18,748 nucleotides of DNA, taken from assembly GCA_030064795.1 (NCBI GenBank), contig JASJEI010000287.1, positions 1-18,748 of the forward strand. The letters are read 5' to 3'. The DNA is from Pleurocapsa sp. MO_226.B13. Lineage in GTDB: Bacteria > Cyanobacteriota > Cyanobacteriia > Cyanobacteriales > Xenococcaceae. The notes below the pieces were generated by a model. The model was not told the origin of the DNA. It worked only from the letters and a program-made list of their open reading frames with translations, and did not search any database. Within the stretch, counting starts at the first letter, position 1; each line of letters starts with the position of its first letter. The position numbers and the translations under genes are program-made. Positions 1 to 6,393 of the stretch are shown here, one piece after another.

Positions 1-1
1 C

Positions 2-109
2 CGGGTCGTCAAAAAACCTCGTTCTAAATTTCCTTCTAAAAAGCCGATTCATCGAGCAATGTCTTCTGCTCCAAAACAACTGAATTTTTCGATTTTTAAC
101 TCTGCTTAA
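2..109 (+). pseudogene. C-terminal tail of a DDE-type transposase (partial at window edge)
   Basis: The frame opening at base 2 reads RVVKKPRSKFPSKKPIHRAM and ends at TAA 107-109. A short, very basic tail with a VVKK/RxRSKFP pattern is typical of the C-termini of cyanobacterial IS4-like transposases. The body lies left of the window, so I cannot tell whether the element is intact. Its last bases overlap the end of a minus-strand transposase remnant, so two insertion sequences abut or are nested here. The family assignment comes from recalled similarity of the tail only. Confidence 0.5.
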
Positions 110-474
110 TCCTTAAACAAGAAGTATTGGGTCTAATTGTAGCAACTTGTTCGTAGAAATTACTGCTACCTTTTTTGGCTAAAAGTAACCAATAAATTGG
201 CAATGCTCTTTTGTTCCAAATCACACTTACCATTGAAATATTATTATCTTGACCTTGGGTTCTATCGATAGTTATGAATAGCGCGATCGCCATGCTTAAA
301 TTGAGTTGAAATTATCTTTTTAATCAAAGGAAACCATAAAAGAGACAAGCTCAAATTTGATGAACTTAAAAATCTTTGTATCTTTTTTCTTCTGCTTTCA
401 CATTTTATAGGATAAGGAAAACTAGATGCTAGCCTCTCAATTCTCACGCTTTCGATGAACTTGAAGTAGCCAAA
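96..474 (-). pseudogene. Frameshifted transposase remnant, IS4-like/DDE
   Basis: Read on the minus strand, two overlapping frames together resemble the N-terminal part of a cyanobacterial transposase. The first (447 down to 262, open upstream to a TAG at 475-477) contains RIERLASSFPYPIKCESRR and WFPLIKKIISTQFKHG. The second (293 down to 96) continues with LFITIDRTQ and VSVIWNKRALPIYWLLLAKK, where the IDRTQ aspartate would be the first catalytic acidic residue. The match is lost between the two frames around 262-293, which indicates a frameshift. The usual C-terminal half, with the remaining catalytic residues, is absent. No start codon or terminal inverted repeats are visible. It is a dead fragment. 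Confidence 0.65.
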
Positions 475-750
475 CTAATATTTGTAATATTAAGAATTCT
501 GATTTAGGTAAATAGGTTTTGAGATAATCAAGATAAAATTGAGGCAACATTTTTTAGTTTAAACTGTCTCTTATTTAATGAGACAGTTATTTTTAATCAT
601 CAAGAGCTTCATAATTAAAATAACCAGAATATTTTAAGGATTCTGCTCTCTTTCCCCAATTTTATTGTTGAATATTAAGTCAATTTCCCCGATATTTTTA
701 CTGCATTACGATCGCCTGTCGTACCCCTGGTTCTATATCGATTCTGGAGG
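448..750. other. Gene-free gap between transposase remnants
   Basis: No credible reading frame is visible in this AT-rich stretch. It contains the upstream end of the minus-strand transposase fragment (to about 474) and the hairpin at 562-588. It runs up to the first recognisable residues of the ISAs1-type remnant. Probably decayed mobile-element DNA. Confidence 0.5.
562..597 (+). terminator. Rho-independent terminator-like hairpin
   Basis: The inverted repeat aactgtctc (562-570) / gagacagtt (580-588) forms a perfect 9-bp stem with a 9-nt loop, followed on the plus strand by atttttaat. The T-rich tract on the plus side makes it a terminator for rightward transcription. No gene survives directly upstream, so it may be left over from a lost gene or may insulate against read-through from the insertion sequences. 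Confidence 0.5.
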
Positions 751-1099
751 TTGTCTCCCCGTCAGCCAGAAGCCTTAGAAAAGTGCCTCAACAGATGGCT
801 TCAAGCCATAGTAGGGTCACTGAAAGGGGAAATTATTCCTATAGATGGTAAAAGTCTCAGAGGCTCTTATGACCGTAATCAAGGGCAATCGACCTTGCAT
901 CTTGTAACGGCTTGGGCGAGTCAACAACGTTTGGTACTAGGTCAAGTAAAAGTGGAAGACCATAGAACATGAAATTACAGCTATTCCTGCACTCTTGAAA
1001 TTATTAGACATTACTGGAGCAATTGTAACTATTGATGCAATGGGAACTCAAACCAAGATTGTTCAACAGATTCGGGCGAAAAAATTTTTTATTAGTTAA
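751..1099 (+). pseudogene. Frameshifted, truncated ISAs1-family transposase
   Basis: The first frame (751-972) contains GEIIPIDGKSLRGSYDR and VTAWASQQRLVLGQVKVEDH, the hallmark block of ISAs1-family (H-repeat-associated) transposases. The frame then shifts by one base: a second frame from 968 continues HEITAIPALLKLLDITGAIV and TIDAMGTQTKIVQQI, the next conserved block, and stops at 1097-1099. The acidic residues of IPIDGK and TIDAMG are present. The N-terminal region and everything after QQIRAKK are missing against a normal length of about 350-400 residues. Frame 1032-1262 reads on to an unrecognised C-terminus. The element cannot make active transposase unless the frame is restored. Confidence 0.85.
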
Positions 1100-1653
1100 T
1101 ATTTGGATTTATCTTTTATGGTCAAAAATATCTAAACCTAGACGAGGTGTGCGTTTAGTCTATAATTATTTGTTTACTTTAAAACAAATGTTAGCCTTTT
1201 TATCTAACATAATAAATCGAATCGATGCAGTCAGGGAAATAGTCTATATTCCCAGTAGTTAATTAACATTTATACTCATCTAAAAAAATAAGTTTAATAT
1301 AAGCACAAGGGTCGGTTCAACTCTTCAAACTGACGCGGGTAAGGGATAACTTTTGTCAAAATATGCTCGAACGTCCAATATTTCTTTGAAAAACTCACAT
1401 CGAATTACTCAATTATTTTTGAATTATATTAAGTCAAAAAATCTTCTGGCTTTTGTAACAGTTTTTTTCTCAAAAATATCCAGTTCCTACTACAACTTAA
1501 ATAAGGGCAAACTAACTTTATAAGCAAAAATTATATGAATTTCGCTTTTGTAGAACATTAGTACCGATAAAGATGGTGCTTAGAAGTCATTTTTGGGCAA
1601 GAGCGATCGCCTCTAAAAAAACTTTTCCATCTACTGAGAATCAGGAAATTAGA
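1100..1653. other. Gap with no recognisable gene
   Basis: A frame ending at 1260-1262 encodes a tail containing SKISKPRRGVRLVYNYLF and NRIDAVREIVYIPSS. I do not recognise it, and it could be the remnant of a gene interrupted by the ISAs1-type element. From 1263 to 1653 no frame of useful length is seen. One HIP1 octamer lies at 1603-1610. A purine-rich aggaa about 8 nt before the ATG at 1654 probably serves the toxin gene. Confidence 0.4.
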
Positions 1654-1941
1654 ATGCACGTTATTACCCGTAAGCGTCTCAATGAGTTTGCTGCTAGATA
1701 TCCTGAAACAAAAACAGCTTTAGCCCAATAGTATAAATCAATGAAGCAGTATGATTTTAATTCTATTGCTGAGTTGAGAGAGATTTTTCCGAGTGCGGAT
1801 AAAGTAGGTAAACTAACTGTTTTTAATATTGGCGGTAATAAAGTTCGCCTAATTGCAGCGATACACTATAACCGTAAAAAAGTTTATATCCGTGCCGTTT
1901 TAACCCATAGTGAATACGATTTAGGTAAATGGAAAGAATAA
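1654..1941 (+). pseudogene. HigB-like type II toxin interrupted by an in-frame amber codon
   Basis: An ATG at 1654, about 8 nt after aggaa, opens MHVITRKRLNEFAARYPETK and continues TALAQ, then TAG at 1729-1731. The same frame resumes without any shift (1741 is exactly 29 codons after 1654) with AELREIFPSADKVGKLTVFN and IRAVLTHSEYDLGKWKE, ending at 1939-1941. Together the two halves give a full-length 95-codon HigB_toxin (mRNA interferase, RelE-like fold) domain. The stop falls where a tryptophan (TGG) is plausible, so one G-to-A change would explain it. The rest of the sequence is well preserved, so the lesion looks recent. An internal ATG at 1741 could start a 66-residue product lacking the first helix. 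The HigA-like antitoxin follows after 3 nt. Confidence 0.8.
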
Positions 1942-1944
1942 AAT

Positions 1945-2169
1945 ATGCCAACTATCAATATTGACAAAACTATTCAAGCTTGGTTGAACCTAAGCGATAC
2001 TCTTTTTGTTCCCCATACAGAAACAGAATATCAAAGGTTAGTCAGTTTACTTGATGATTTAATTGATGAAGTGGGAGAAGACGAATCCCATCCTCTAGCT
2101 TCTTTGATGGAAATTATTGGGTTGCTAATTGAGAGTTATGAATCAAAGAATGTACCTGAATTAAATTAA
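1945..2169 (+). CDS. HigA-like antitoxin, short form without an obvious HTH
   Basis: This 74-residue acidic protein begins 3 nt after the toxin stop, the usual toxin-first arrangement of HigBA modules. Its pattern, with TEYQRLVSLLDDLIDEVGED and HPLASLMEIIGLLIESYE, resembles the N-terminal part of COG5499-type antitoxins, which bind the toxin. Many family members carry a C-terminal XRE helix-turn-helix for operator binding. Here the protein stops at PELN with no such domain. It could be a natural short form or a truncation. It is intact, so it could neutralise a toxin made elsewhere even though its own toxin gene is broken. Confidence 0.65.
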   Translation: MPTINIDKTIQAWLNLSDTLFVPHTETEYQRLVSLLDDLIDEVGEDESHPLASLMEIIGLLIESYESKNVPELN

Positions 2170-2181
2170 ATATTTTAAATC

Positions 2182-2325
2182 ATGAATACAGAACAACAGT
2201 TATTAGAAAAATGGCATAATCTGTCTTTAGATAAACAGCAACAAGTTTGATAATTTATAGAGTTTTTAGAATTTCGCGATAATTATTTTATTAATTTTTT
2301 GGTTAACCCTCGTTCCTCGCGGTGG
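2182..2325 (+). pseudogene. Decayed DUF2281-like small protein
   Basis: An ATG at 2182 gives MNTEQQLLEKWHNLSLDKQQ followed by QV and two consecutive stops, TGA (2248-2250) and TAA (2251-2253). The same frame then continues FIEFLEFRDNYFI. The pattern LLEKWxxLxxDKQQxVxxFIEFLEF is the start of the DUF2281-like family often found as small antitoxin-type proteins in cyanobacteria. The two stop codons replace what would normally be two residues (commonly L-D). The 3' part runs into unrelated repeat sequence at about 2,300. It lies 12 nt after the HigA-like gene. Confidence 0.5.
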
Positions 2326-2332
2326 CTTATAT

Positions 2333-2422
2333 GAGGGCGCGTGTCTTGAACTTGTTTCAAGACCTTGTGTCGCCCGTGAGGGCGCGTCGTTTGAGGAAAC
2401 CTCAAATGCTTGTGTCGCCCGT
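2333..2422. repeat. Two tandem 45-bp hairpin units with conserved ends and different cores
   Basis: The units span 2333-2377 and 2378-2422. Both begin gagggcgcgt and end cttgtgtcgcccgt. Their 21-nt centres differ but each is self-complementary: gtcttgaa-cttgt-ttcaagac in unit 1 and cgtttgagg-aaa-cctcaaatg in unit 2 (one G-U pair). The shared ends can also pair (gggcg with cgccc), so each unit folds as one long hairpin. They lie directly upstream of yebC. Confidence 0.8.
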
Positions 2423-2442
2423 CCCCGCCTTTCGCCACGTTA

Positions 2443-2448
2443 TATAAT
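2443..2448 (+). promoter_or_regulatory. Candidate -10 element of yebC
   Basis: A perfect TATAAT lies 45 nt upstream of the yebC start, just after the hairpin repeats. No good -35 box is visible at the expected distance, so this is a weak prediction from one hexamer. Confidence 0.3.
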
Positions 2449-2493
2449 GTATCTAAAAAAACAGTTTGAAGGTTCGTATGTCTTTAGAGGATT

Positions 2494-3249
2494 ATGGCAG
2501 GACATAGTAAATGGGCAAATATCAAACGGCAAAAAGCTAGGGTAGATGCCAAAAAAGGTAAAACATTTACTCAGCTATCTCGCGCTATTATTGTCGCAGC
2601 ACGCAACGGTATTGCCGATCCTGATGGTAATTTTCAACTCCGCACTGCTATTGATAAAGCCAAAGCAGCAGGAGTAACTAATGAGAGTATAGAGCGATCG
2701 CTTGCTAAAGGTGCAGGAACATATCAAGATGATGATGCTATCCTCGAAGAGATTCGCTATGAAGGTTATGGTGCGGGAGGAGTAGCAATATTAATCGAAG
2801 CCTTGACCGATAATCGCAATCGTACAGCAGCCTATTTGCGTTCGGCATTTACCAAAAATGGTGGCAATCTAGGGGAAACTGGTTGTGTTAGCTGGATGTT
2901 CGAGCAAAAGGGAGTAATTACTACAGAAGTGGTGGAAGAAGAAAAGTTATTAGAAGCTTCTATGGAAGGGGAGGCAGACAATTACGAACTTTACGAGGCA
3001 GAAGGTGCAGAAGTATTCACCACGATCGCTAATCTAGAAAATTTAAATCAAACTCTCCAAAAGCACGATATTCCGATTAAAGACTTAGAATTACGTTGGA
3101 TACCTAATAATAATATTGAAATCACCGACCCCGAACAAGCGCGATCGCTTTTAAAATTAATTGACACCTTAGAATCTCTTGACGATGTACAAAATGTCAC
3201 CGCAAACTTTGAGATGAGTGAAGAATTACTCAGTGCCAGTAGCGTTTGA
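2494..3249 (+). CDS. yebC: YebC/PmpR family regulator (TACO1-like)
   Basis: The 251-residue protein starts MAGHSKWANIKRQKARVDAK, the invariant N-terminal signature of YebC/PmpR, and keeps the internal blocks YEGYGAGGVAILIEALTDN and NGGNLGETGCVSWMFEQKG. The family consists of cytosolic proteins described as DNA-binding regulators and, for some members and mitochondrial TACO1, as factors that help ribosomes through difficult sequences such as proline runs. Length is normal for the family. An agagg six bases upstream supports the ATG at 2494. The next gene starts 20 nt downstream on the same strand, so the two may be co-transcribed. Confidence 0.95.
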   Translation: MAGHSKWANIKRQKARVDAKKGKTFTQLSRAIIVAARNGIADPDGNFQLRTAIDKAKAAGVTNESIERSLAKGAGTYQDDDAILEEIRYEGYGAGGVAILIEALTDNRNRTAAYLRSAFTKNGGNLGETGCVSWMFEQKGVITTEVVEEEKLLEASMEGEADNYELYEAEGAEVFTTIANLENLNQTLQKHDIPIKDLELRWIPNNNIEITDPEQARSLLKLIDTLESLDDVQNVTANFEMSEELLSASSV

Positions 3250-3269
3250 GTTTTTGGGGAAGATTAATC

Positions 3270-4517
3270 ATGACGGTAGAATTAACGGCGATTGGCGATC
3301 GCAACAATTGGTCTGAGGTTTACGATCTAGGGGATACTTACAGAAAACAGCAACAGTGGCAACAGGCAGCCATAGCTTTTCAACGGGCGATCGAACTCAA
3401 CTCCGAGTTTTTTTGGTCTTATCATCATTTAGGAGATGTTTTAGGTCATTTGCAGCAATGGCAACAGGCAGCTTTAGCCTACCGTCGTGCCGTCGAACTC
3501 AACTCCGAGTTTTTTTGGTCTTGGCACAATCTGGGAGATGCTTTAAGTAAACTAAAACAATGGCAACAGTCAGCTTTAGCCTATCGTCGTGCCGTCGAAC
3601 TCGACTCCGAGTTTTTTTGGTCTTGGCACAATTTGGGAGATGCTTTAAGTAAACTAAAACAATGGGATCGGGCGATCGCCGTCTATCTTCAGGCTATTTT
3701 ACTGCAACCAGAAACCAAGCAGACATATCAAAAGTTAGGACTGGCTTTTAAGCAACGAGGTAGTCTCCATGCTGCAATTCAACACTATCGTCAGTTAATT
3801 TTAAATCCCGATCGAAATCAAATTTTTAAGACTCTCCAAGATCGGCCAGAATTATTATTAAATATCGCTCAGACCCTGGCAAGAGAACATCAAACAATAG
3901 GGGCAATTGTTCTCGATTATTTAGTATTAGAAATTCAACCCGATCGCACTCAAGTTTTGCTAGAGTTAGCAGCTTTATTACAACAGCAGAATCAATTAGA
4001 ACAACAACTTGCTTCTCGTTCATCAGAGATCGAAAGCGAGTTTCTCACCAGACAATCTAGCCAGATTATTTCTAGTCCCAAACACGAGCCTATTTCTGGA
4101 CAAATTACAGTTAAAAGCGATCGCCTTGTGTTACCCAATCAATTAGAAGATTTATCTAGCGCGGTTGGTTGGTCGCCTCGTCCTTTAGATCAGGTCAAAC
4201 AAGCTTTAGAAAATAGTTACAGCTACGTTTCCGCTTGGCATAGCCACGAGGGACAAGAACAGTTAATTGGATTTGCTAGAGCAGTTTCTGATGGTGTTTT
4301 TCATGCGGTTTTATTAGATATCTTAGTCCATCCCCATTTTCAGAATCGAGGGATCGGTAAAACTATAGTTCAAACTTTAATCAAACAACTTCACGATTCA
4401 AAAATTAAAGACATCACTTTGTTTGCCAGTCCTCATATTGTTGATTTCTATCACAAATTAGGTTTTGTTTCTCAACCTAACAATCTTCAATGGATGCTTT
4501 GGTGTCCCAATAACTGA
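3270..4517 (+). CDS. TPR repeat protein fused to a GNAT acetyltransferase domain
   Basis: I place the start at ATG 3270 because a gggga motif precedes it. An in-frame TTG at 3246 would overlap yebC and is less likely. The 415-residue product has tandem tetratricopeptide repeats from about residue 29 to 165, built on 34-residue units (WQQAALAYRRAVELNSEFFW, then SWHNLGDALSKLKQ), plus weaker repeats to about 230. A C-terminal GNAT domain follows (about 300-410). It carries the acetyl-CoA pyrophosphate-binding loop QNRGIG (358-363, Q/R-x-x-G-x-G) and FYHKLGF (393-399). The TPRs probably recruit a protein partner for acetylation; the substrate is unknown. The repeats are nearly identical at DNA level. 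Confidence 0.85.
   Translation: MTVELTAIGDRNNWSEVYDLGDTYRKQQQWQQAAIAFQRAIELNSEFFWSYHHLGDVLGHLQQWQQAALAYRRAVELNSEFFWSWHNLGDALSKLKQWQQSALAYRRAVELDSEFFWSWHNLGDALSKLKQWDRAIAVYLQAILLQPETKQTYQKLGLAFKQRGSLHAAIQHYRQLILNPDRNQIFKTLQDRPELLLNIAQTLAREHQTIGAIVLDYLVLEIQPDRTQVLLELAALLQQQNQLEQQLASRSSEIESEFLTRQSSQIISSPKHEPISGQITVKSDRLVLPNQLEDLSSAVGWSPRPLDQVKQALENSYSYVSAWHSHEGQEQLIGFARAVSDGVFHAVLLDILVHPHFQNRGIGKTIVQTLIKQLHDSKIKDITLFASPHIVDFYHKLGFVSQPNNLQWMLWCPNN
3354..3761 (+). repeat. Four 102-bp tandem TPR-coding units
   Basis: Units begin at 3354, 3456, 3558 and 3660. Units 2 and 3 differ at only about four of 102 positions, including silent sites, so the array has been homogenised recently by duplication or gene conversion. 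The outer units are more diverged. Confidence 0.85.
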
Positions 4518-4578
4518 ATATTTATGCCCTGTAAATTATTTTTCTCTAGCTCTATTACTATGTATTTTTAAATGTTAA

Positions 4579-4626
4579 GGGGAGATGGGGAGATGGGGAA
4601 GATGGGGGAGGCGGTCGGGGGTGGGG
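4579..4626 (+). repeat. G-rich tract with quadruplex potential
   Basis: Six runs of four or five G lie within 48 nt (4579-4582, 4587-4590, 4595-4598, 4604-4608, 4617-4621, 4623-4626), the first ones spaced by an aga(a)t motif. It sits between two convergent genes. Confidence 0.7.
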
Positions 4627-4640
4627 AATAACTCCTGTAC

Positions 4641-4684
4641 GGTCGTTTCCCTAAAGGACTCGCTTCGCATCGCATGAAACGACC
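4641..4684. repeat. Palindromic dispersed repeat with 26-nt loop
   Basis: ggtcgtttc (4641-4649) pairs perfectly with gaaacgacc (4676-4684). The loop contains ccctaaaggactcgcttcgc, whose complement (gcgaagcgagtcctttaggg) closely resembles the element inside uppP at 8763-8784. The arms match the palindrome at 9767-9786. Confidence 0.7.
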
Positions 4685-4699
4685 CTACTAACTCCTCAA

Positions 4700-4719
4700 A
4701 GACAAGGCATGCCTTGTCT
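4700..4719. terminator. Perfect 20-bp palindrome, possible bidirectional terminator
   Basis: agacaaggcatgccttgtct is a perfect palindrome 15 bases from the end of ruvA and about 180 bases past the end of the TPR-GNAT gene, which converge on this gap. A T-tract is lacking on both sides, so terminator function is uncertain. Confidence 0.4.
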
Positions 4720-4733
4720 CTGGTGAACTCCCT

Positions 4734-5375
4734 TTATTCTCCACTCAACCAGGCGATCGCACTTCTAATCCATTCTTCTACATTAGGATTTTTTAATAAC
4801 TGGTTATCTTGGCTAAGGGCGGTTAGAACCTGTTCGATCTCTTCGTTACTATAGCCCAATGCCAAAAGGGTCATCTCCAGATCCTCTCTGACTTCGGGTT
4901 GGGGAGCAAAAACAGCTTTAGGCTGCTCCACCTCTACACCAGATATTTTACGCCACTGTGCTAGTTTTGTTTTTAATTCTAGGGCAATTCTTTCTGCGGT
5001 TTTTTTGCCTACTCCTGGGGTTTTGGTTAGAGTGGGAATGTTGCTGGTGACAATTGCCCCGACCAATTCCGAGATGCCGAGAGTATCGAGTAGGGCGATC
5101 GCCAATTGCATTCCAATTCCGCTGACAGCAGTTAGCTGGCGAAACAAGTCTCTTTCTGCTGCTGTGGCAAAACCGTAAAGGATTTGTTTGTCTTCTTGAA
5201 TTTGTAGATGAGTAAAAACCTGAAGCGGGCGATCGCTTTCTTCATCTAACTGACGGGCGAAACGAGAAGAAATCTGCATTTCATAACCAACATCATTTAC
5301 TTCTAGGATCAAGAAGAGACGATTTTGCGTATTTTTAATGATGTCTATTTTTTTACCTTTAAGGTAACTAATCAT
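4734..5375 (-). CDS. ruvA: Holliday junction branch migration protein RuvA
   Basis: The 213-residue product begins MISYLKGKKIDI and shows the three RuvA regions. An N-terminal OB fold covers about 1-65 (VNDVGYEMQIS). A tandem helix-hairpin-helix domain covers about 66-145 (LFRQLTAVSGIGMQLAIALL and TKTPGVGKKTAERIALELK). A small C-terminal domain (about 160-213) contacts RuvB. RuvA tetramers bind the four-way junction and load the RuvB motor in recombinational repair. Length is normal. No ruvB or ruvC is adjacent, as is common in cyanobacteria. The phosphoesterase gene lies upstream on the same strand, separated by a short repeat-bearing gap. Confidence 0.95.
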   Translation of the reverse strand: MISYLKGKKIDIIKNTQNRLFLILEVNDVGYEMQISSRFARQLDEESDRPLQVFTHLQIQEDKQILYGFATAAERDLFRQLTAVSGIGMQLAIALLDTLGISELVGAIVTSNIPTLTKTPGVGKKTAERIALELKTKLAQWRKISGVEVEQPKAVFAPQPEVREDLEMTLLALGYSNEEIEQVLTALSQDNQLLKNPNVEEWIRSAIAWLSGE

Positions 5376-5408
5376 AAGTCGTTGGAGATGATTGCGCTTC
5401 GGCTTGCT

Positions 5409-5429
5409 ATTAGCTGTTAGCTATTAGCT
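5409..5429. repeat. Three heptamers (ttagctN)
   Basis: ttagctg-ttagcta-ttagctc occurs as three consecutive 7-nt units at 5410-5430, in the gap between ruvA and the phosphoesterase gene. Heptameric tandem repeats of this sort are common in cyanobacterial intergenic DNA. Confidence 0.6.
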
Positions 5430-5452
5430 CTCTTAATCTTATTTCCTATTTT

Positions 5453-6346
5453 CTACTTACTATAGAGAATCTCATCACTTTGAATGGTGAAATCTCGATC
5501 TATCCACACTAAAGAGATTTCTCGTACTTCTCCTTGAGAGAGTGTCACCAAGGAAAAGCTACGCTTGACACCATTAGAGTTTTTCATTATCCGAGGGACA
5601 CAGGCTGCATTGAGATATACCGTATCATCTCTCACCTCAACAATCGTCCGTCGCTTACCAGGAGTATATTTTAAAGCGTGGTGCATATGTCCAAAAGTAA
5701 CCAGAGGAATCGACTTATCCAGATTGCGTATATCTGCGATCGCTTGGGTCAGATCGGGGTCGCCATAGTCCCCCCCTTCGGATTTCCAATCTCGACCACA
5801 GATTGATTCTGGCTTATCTCCCAAACCATAAGGGCCATTATGACCGACAATAATAATAGTTTTATGGGCAGCATTTTTGGCTGAGGTGACTATTTGCTCG
5901 GTAGATTCAGCAAAACTTTTAATGTTGTAGCGATCGCGATAGAACTCACTATTTCTCCAGATAGCCCCCCCCCAGCTAAAAGGACGACTGCCCACCACAG
6001 ATAAATCGTAGTCGGCAAAATCTAACTTAGAATAGCCCACATGAGCTTCTCCTAACAAATCTAGCTGTTGCTGTACGCGGTCTTCAACCCCATGGTCGTA
6101 AGGAGCTTTTTGTCTTCCCCAGGACGATGCACTGTACCAGGCATCATGATTGCCCATAATTGCTGCTTTGGGAGTTTTGACTGCTGCAATTTTACCTACG
6201 ACCTCTACTGCTTCATCACCAAAATCTCCTACAAATAAAACTAAATCTATACCAAGATATTTGAGAGCCTGTTCGTCTCCCTCATCCCATTGATTATGAA
6301 CATCTCCGACTACAGCTATAGTGATTTTTTGTTTAATCTGACTCAT
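5453..6346 (-). CDS. Calcineurin-like metallophosphoesterase (TIGR04168-like)
   Basis: The 297-residue protein carries the full metal-binding motif series of calcineurin-like phosphoesterases: GDVH (14-17), GDFGDE (40-45), GNHD (65-68), GHNG (168-171) and GHMH (219-222). These residues coordinate a dinuclear metal centre that hydrolyses phosphoesters. The overall pattern fits the cyanobacterial/plant TIGR04168 group. No signal peptide or membrane segment is seen, so it is probably cytosolic. The substrate is not known. It reads in the same direction as ruvA and the STAS-sugar transferase gene; the gap to the latter is 47 nt, so they could share a transcript. Confidence 0.88.
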   Translation of the reverse strand: MSQIKQKITIAVVGDVHNQWDEGDEQALKYLGIDLVLFVGDFGDEAVEVVGKIAAVKTPKAAIMGNHDAWYSASSWGRQKAPYDHGVEDRVQQQLDLLGEAHVGYSKLDFADYDLSVVGSRPFSWGGAIWRNSEFYRDRYNIKSFAESTEQIVTSAKNAAHKTIIIVGHNGPYGLGDKPESICGRDWKSEGGDYGDPDLTQAIADIRNLDKSIPLVTFGHMHHALKYTPGKRRTIVEVRDDTVYLNAACVPRIMKNSNGVKRSFSLVTLSQGEVREISLVWIDRDFTIQSDEILYSK

Positions 6347-6393
6347 TAAAACTGATTGACTCTTTGGTTATTATGTTGCTGACTGCTCGCAGA

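Noticed and set aside
2333..2422. Possible CRISPR array (two repeats with variable centres)
   Set aside because: There are only two units with no spacer between them, and the variable parts are self-complementary cores rather than foreign spacers. No cas genes are present.
3246..3269. Upstream TTG start for the TPR-GNAT protein
   Set aside because: It would overlap the yebC stop codon, while ATG 3270 has a clear gggga ribosome binding site.
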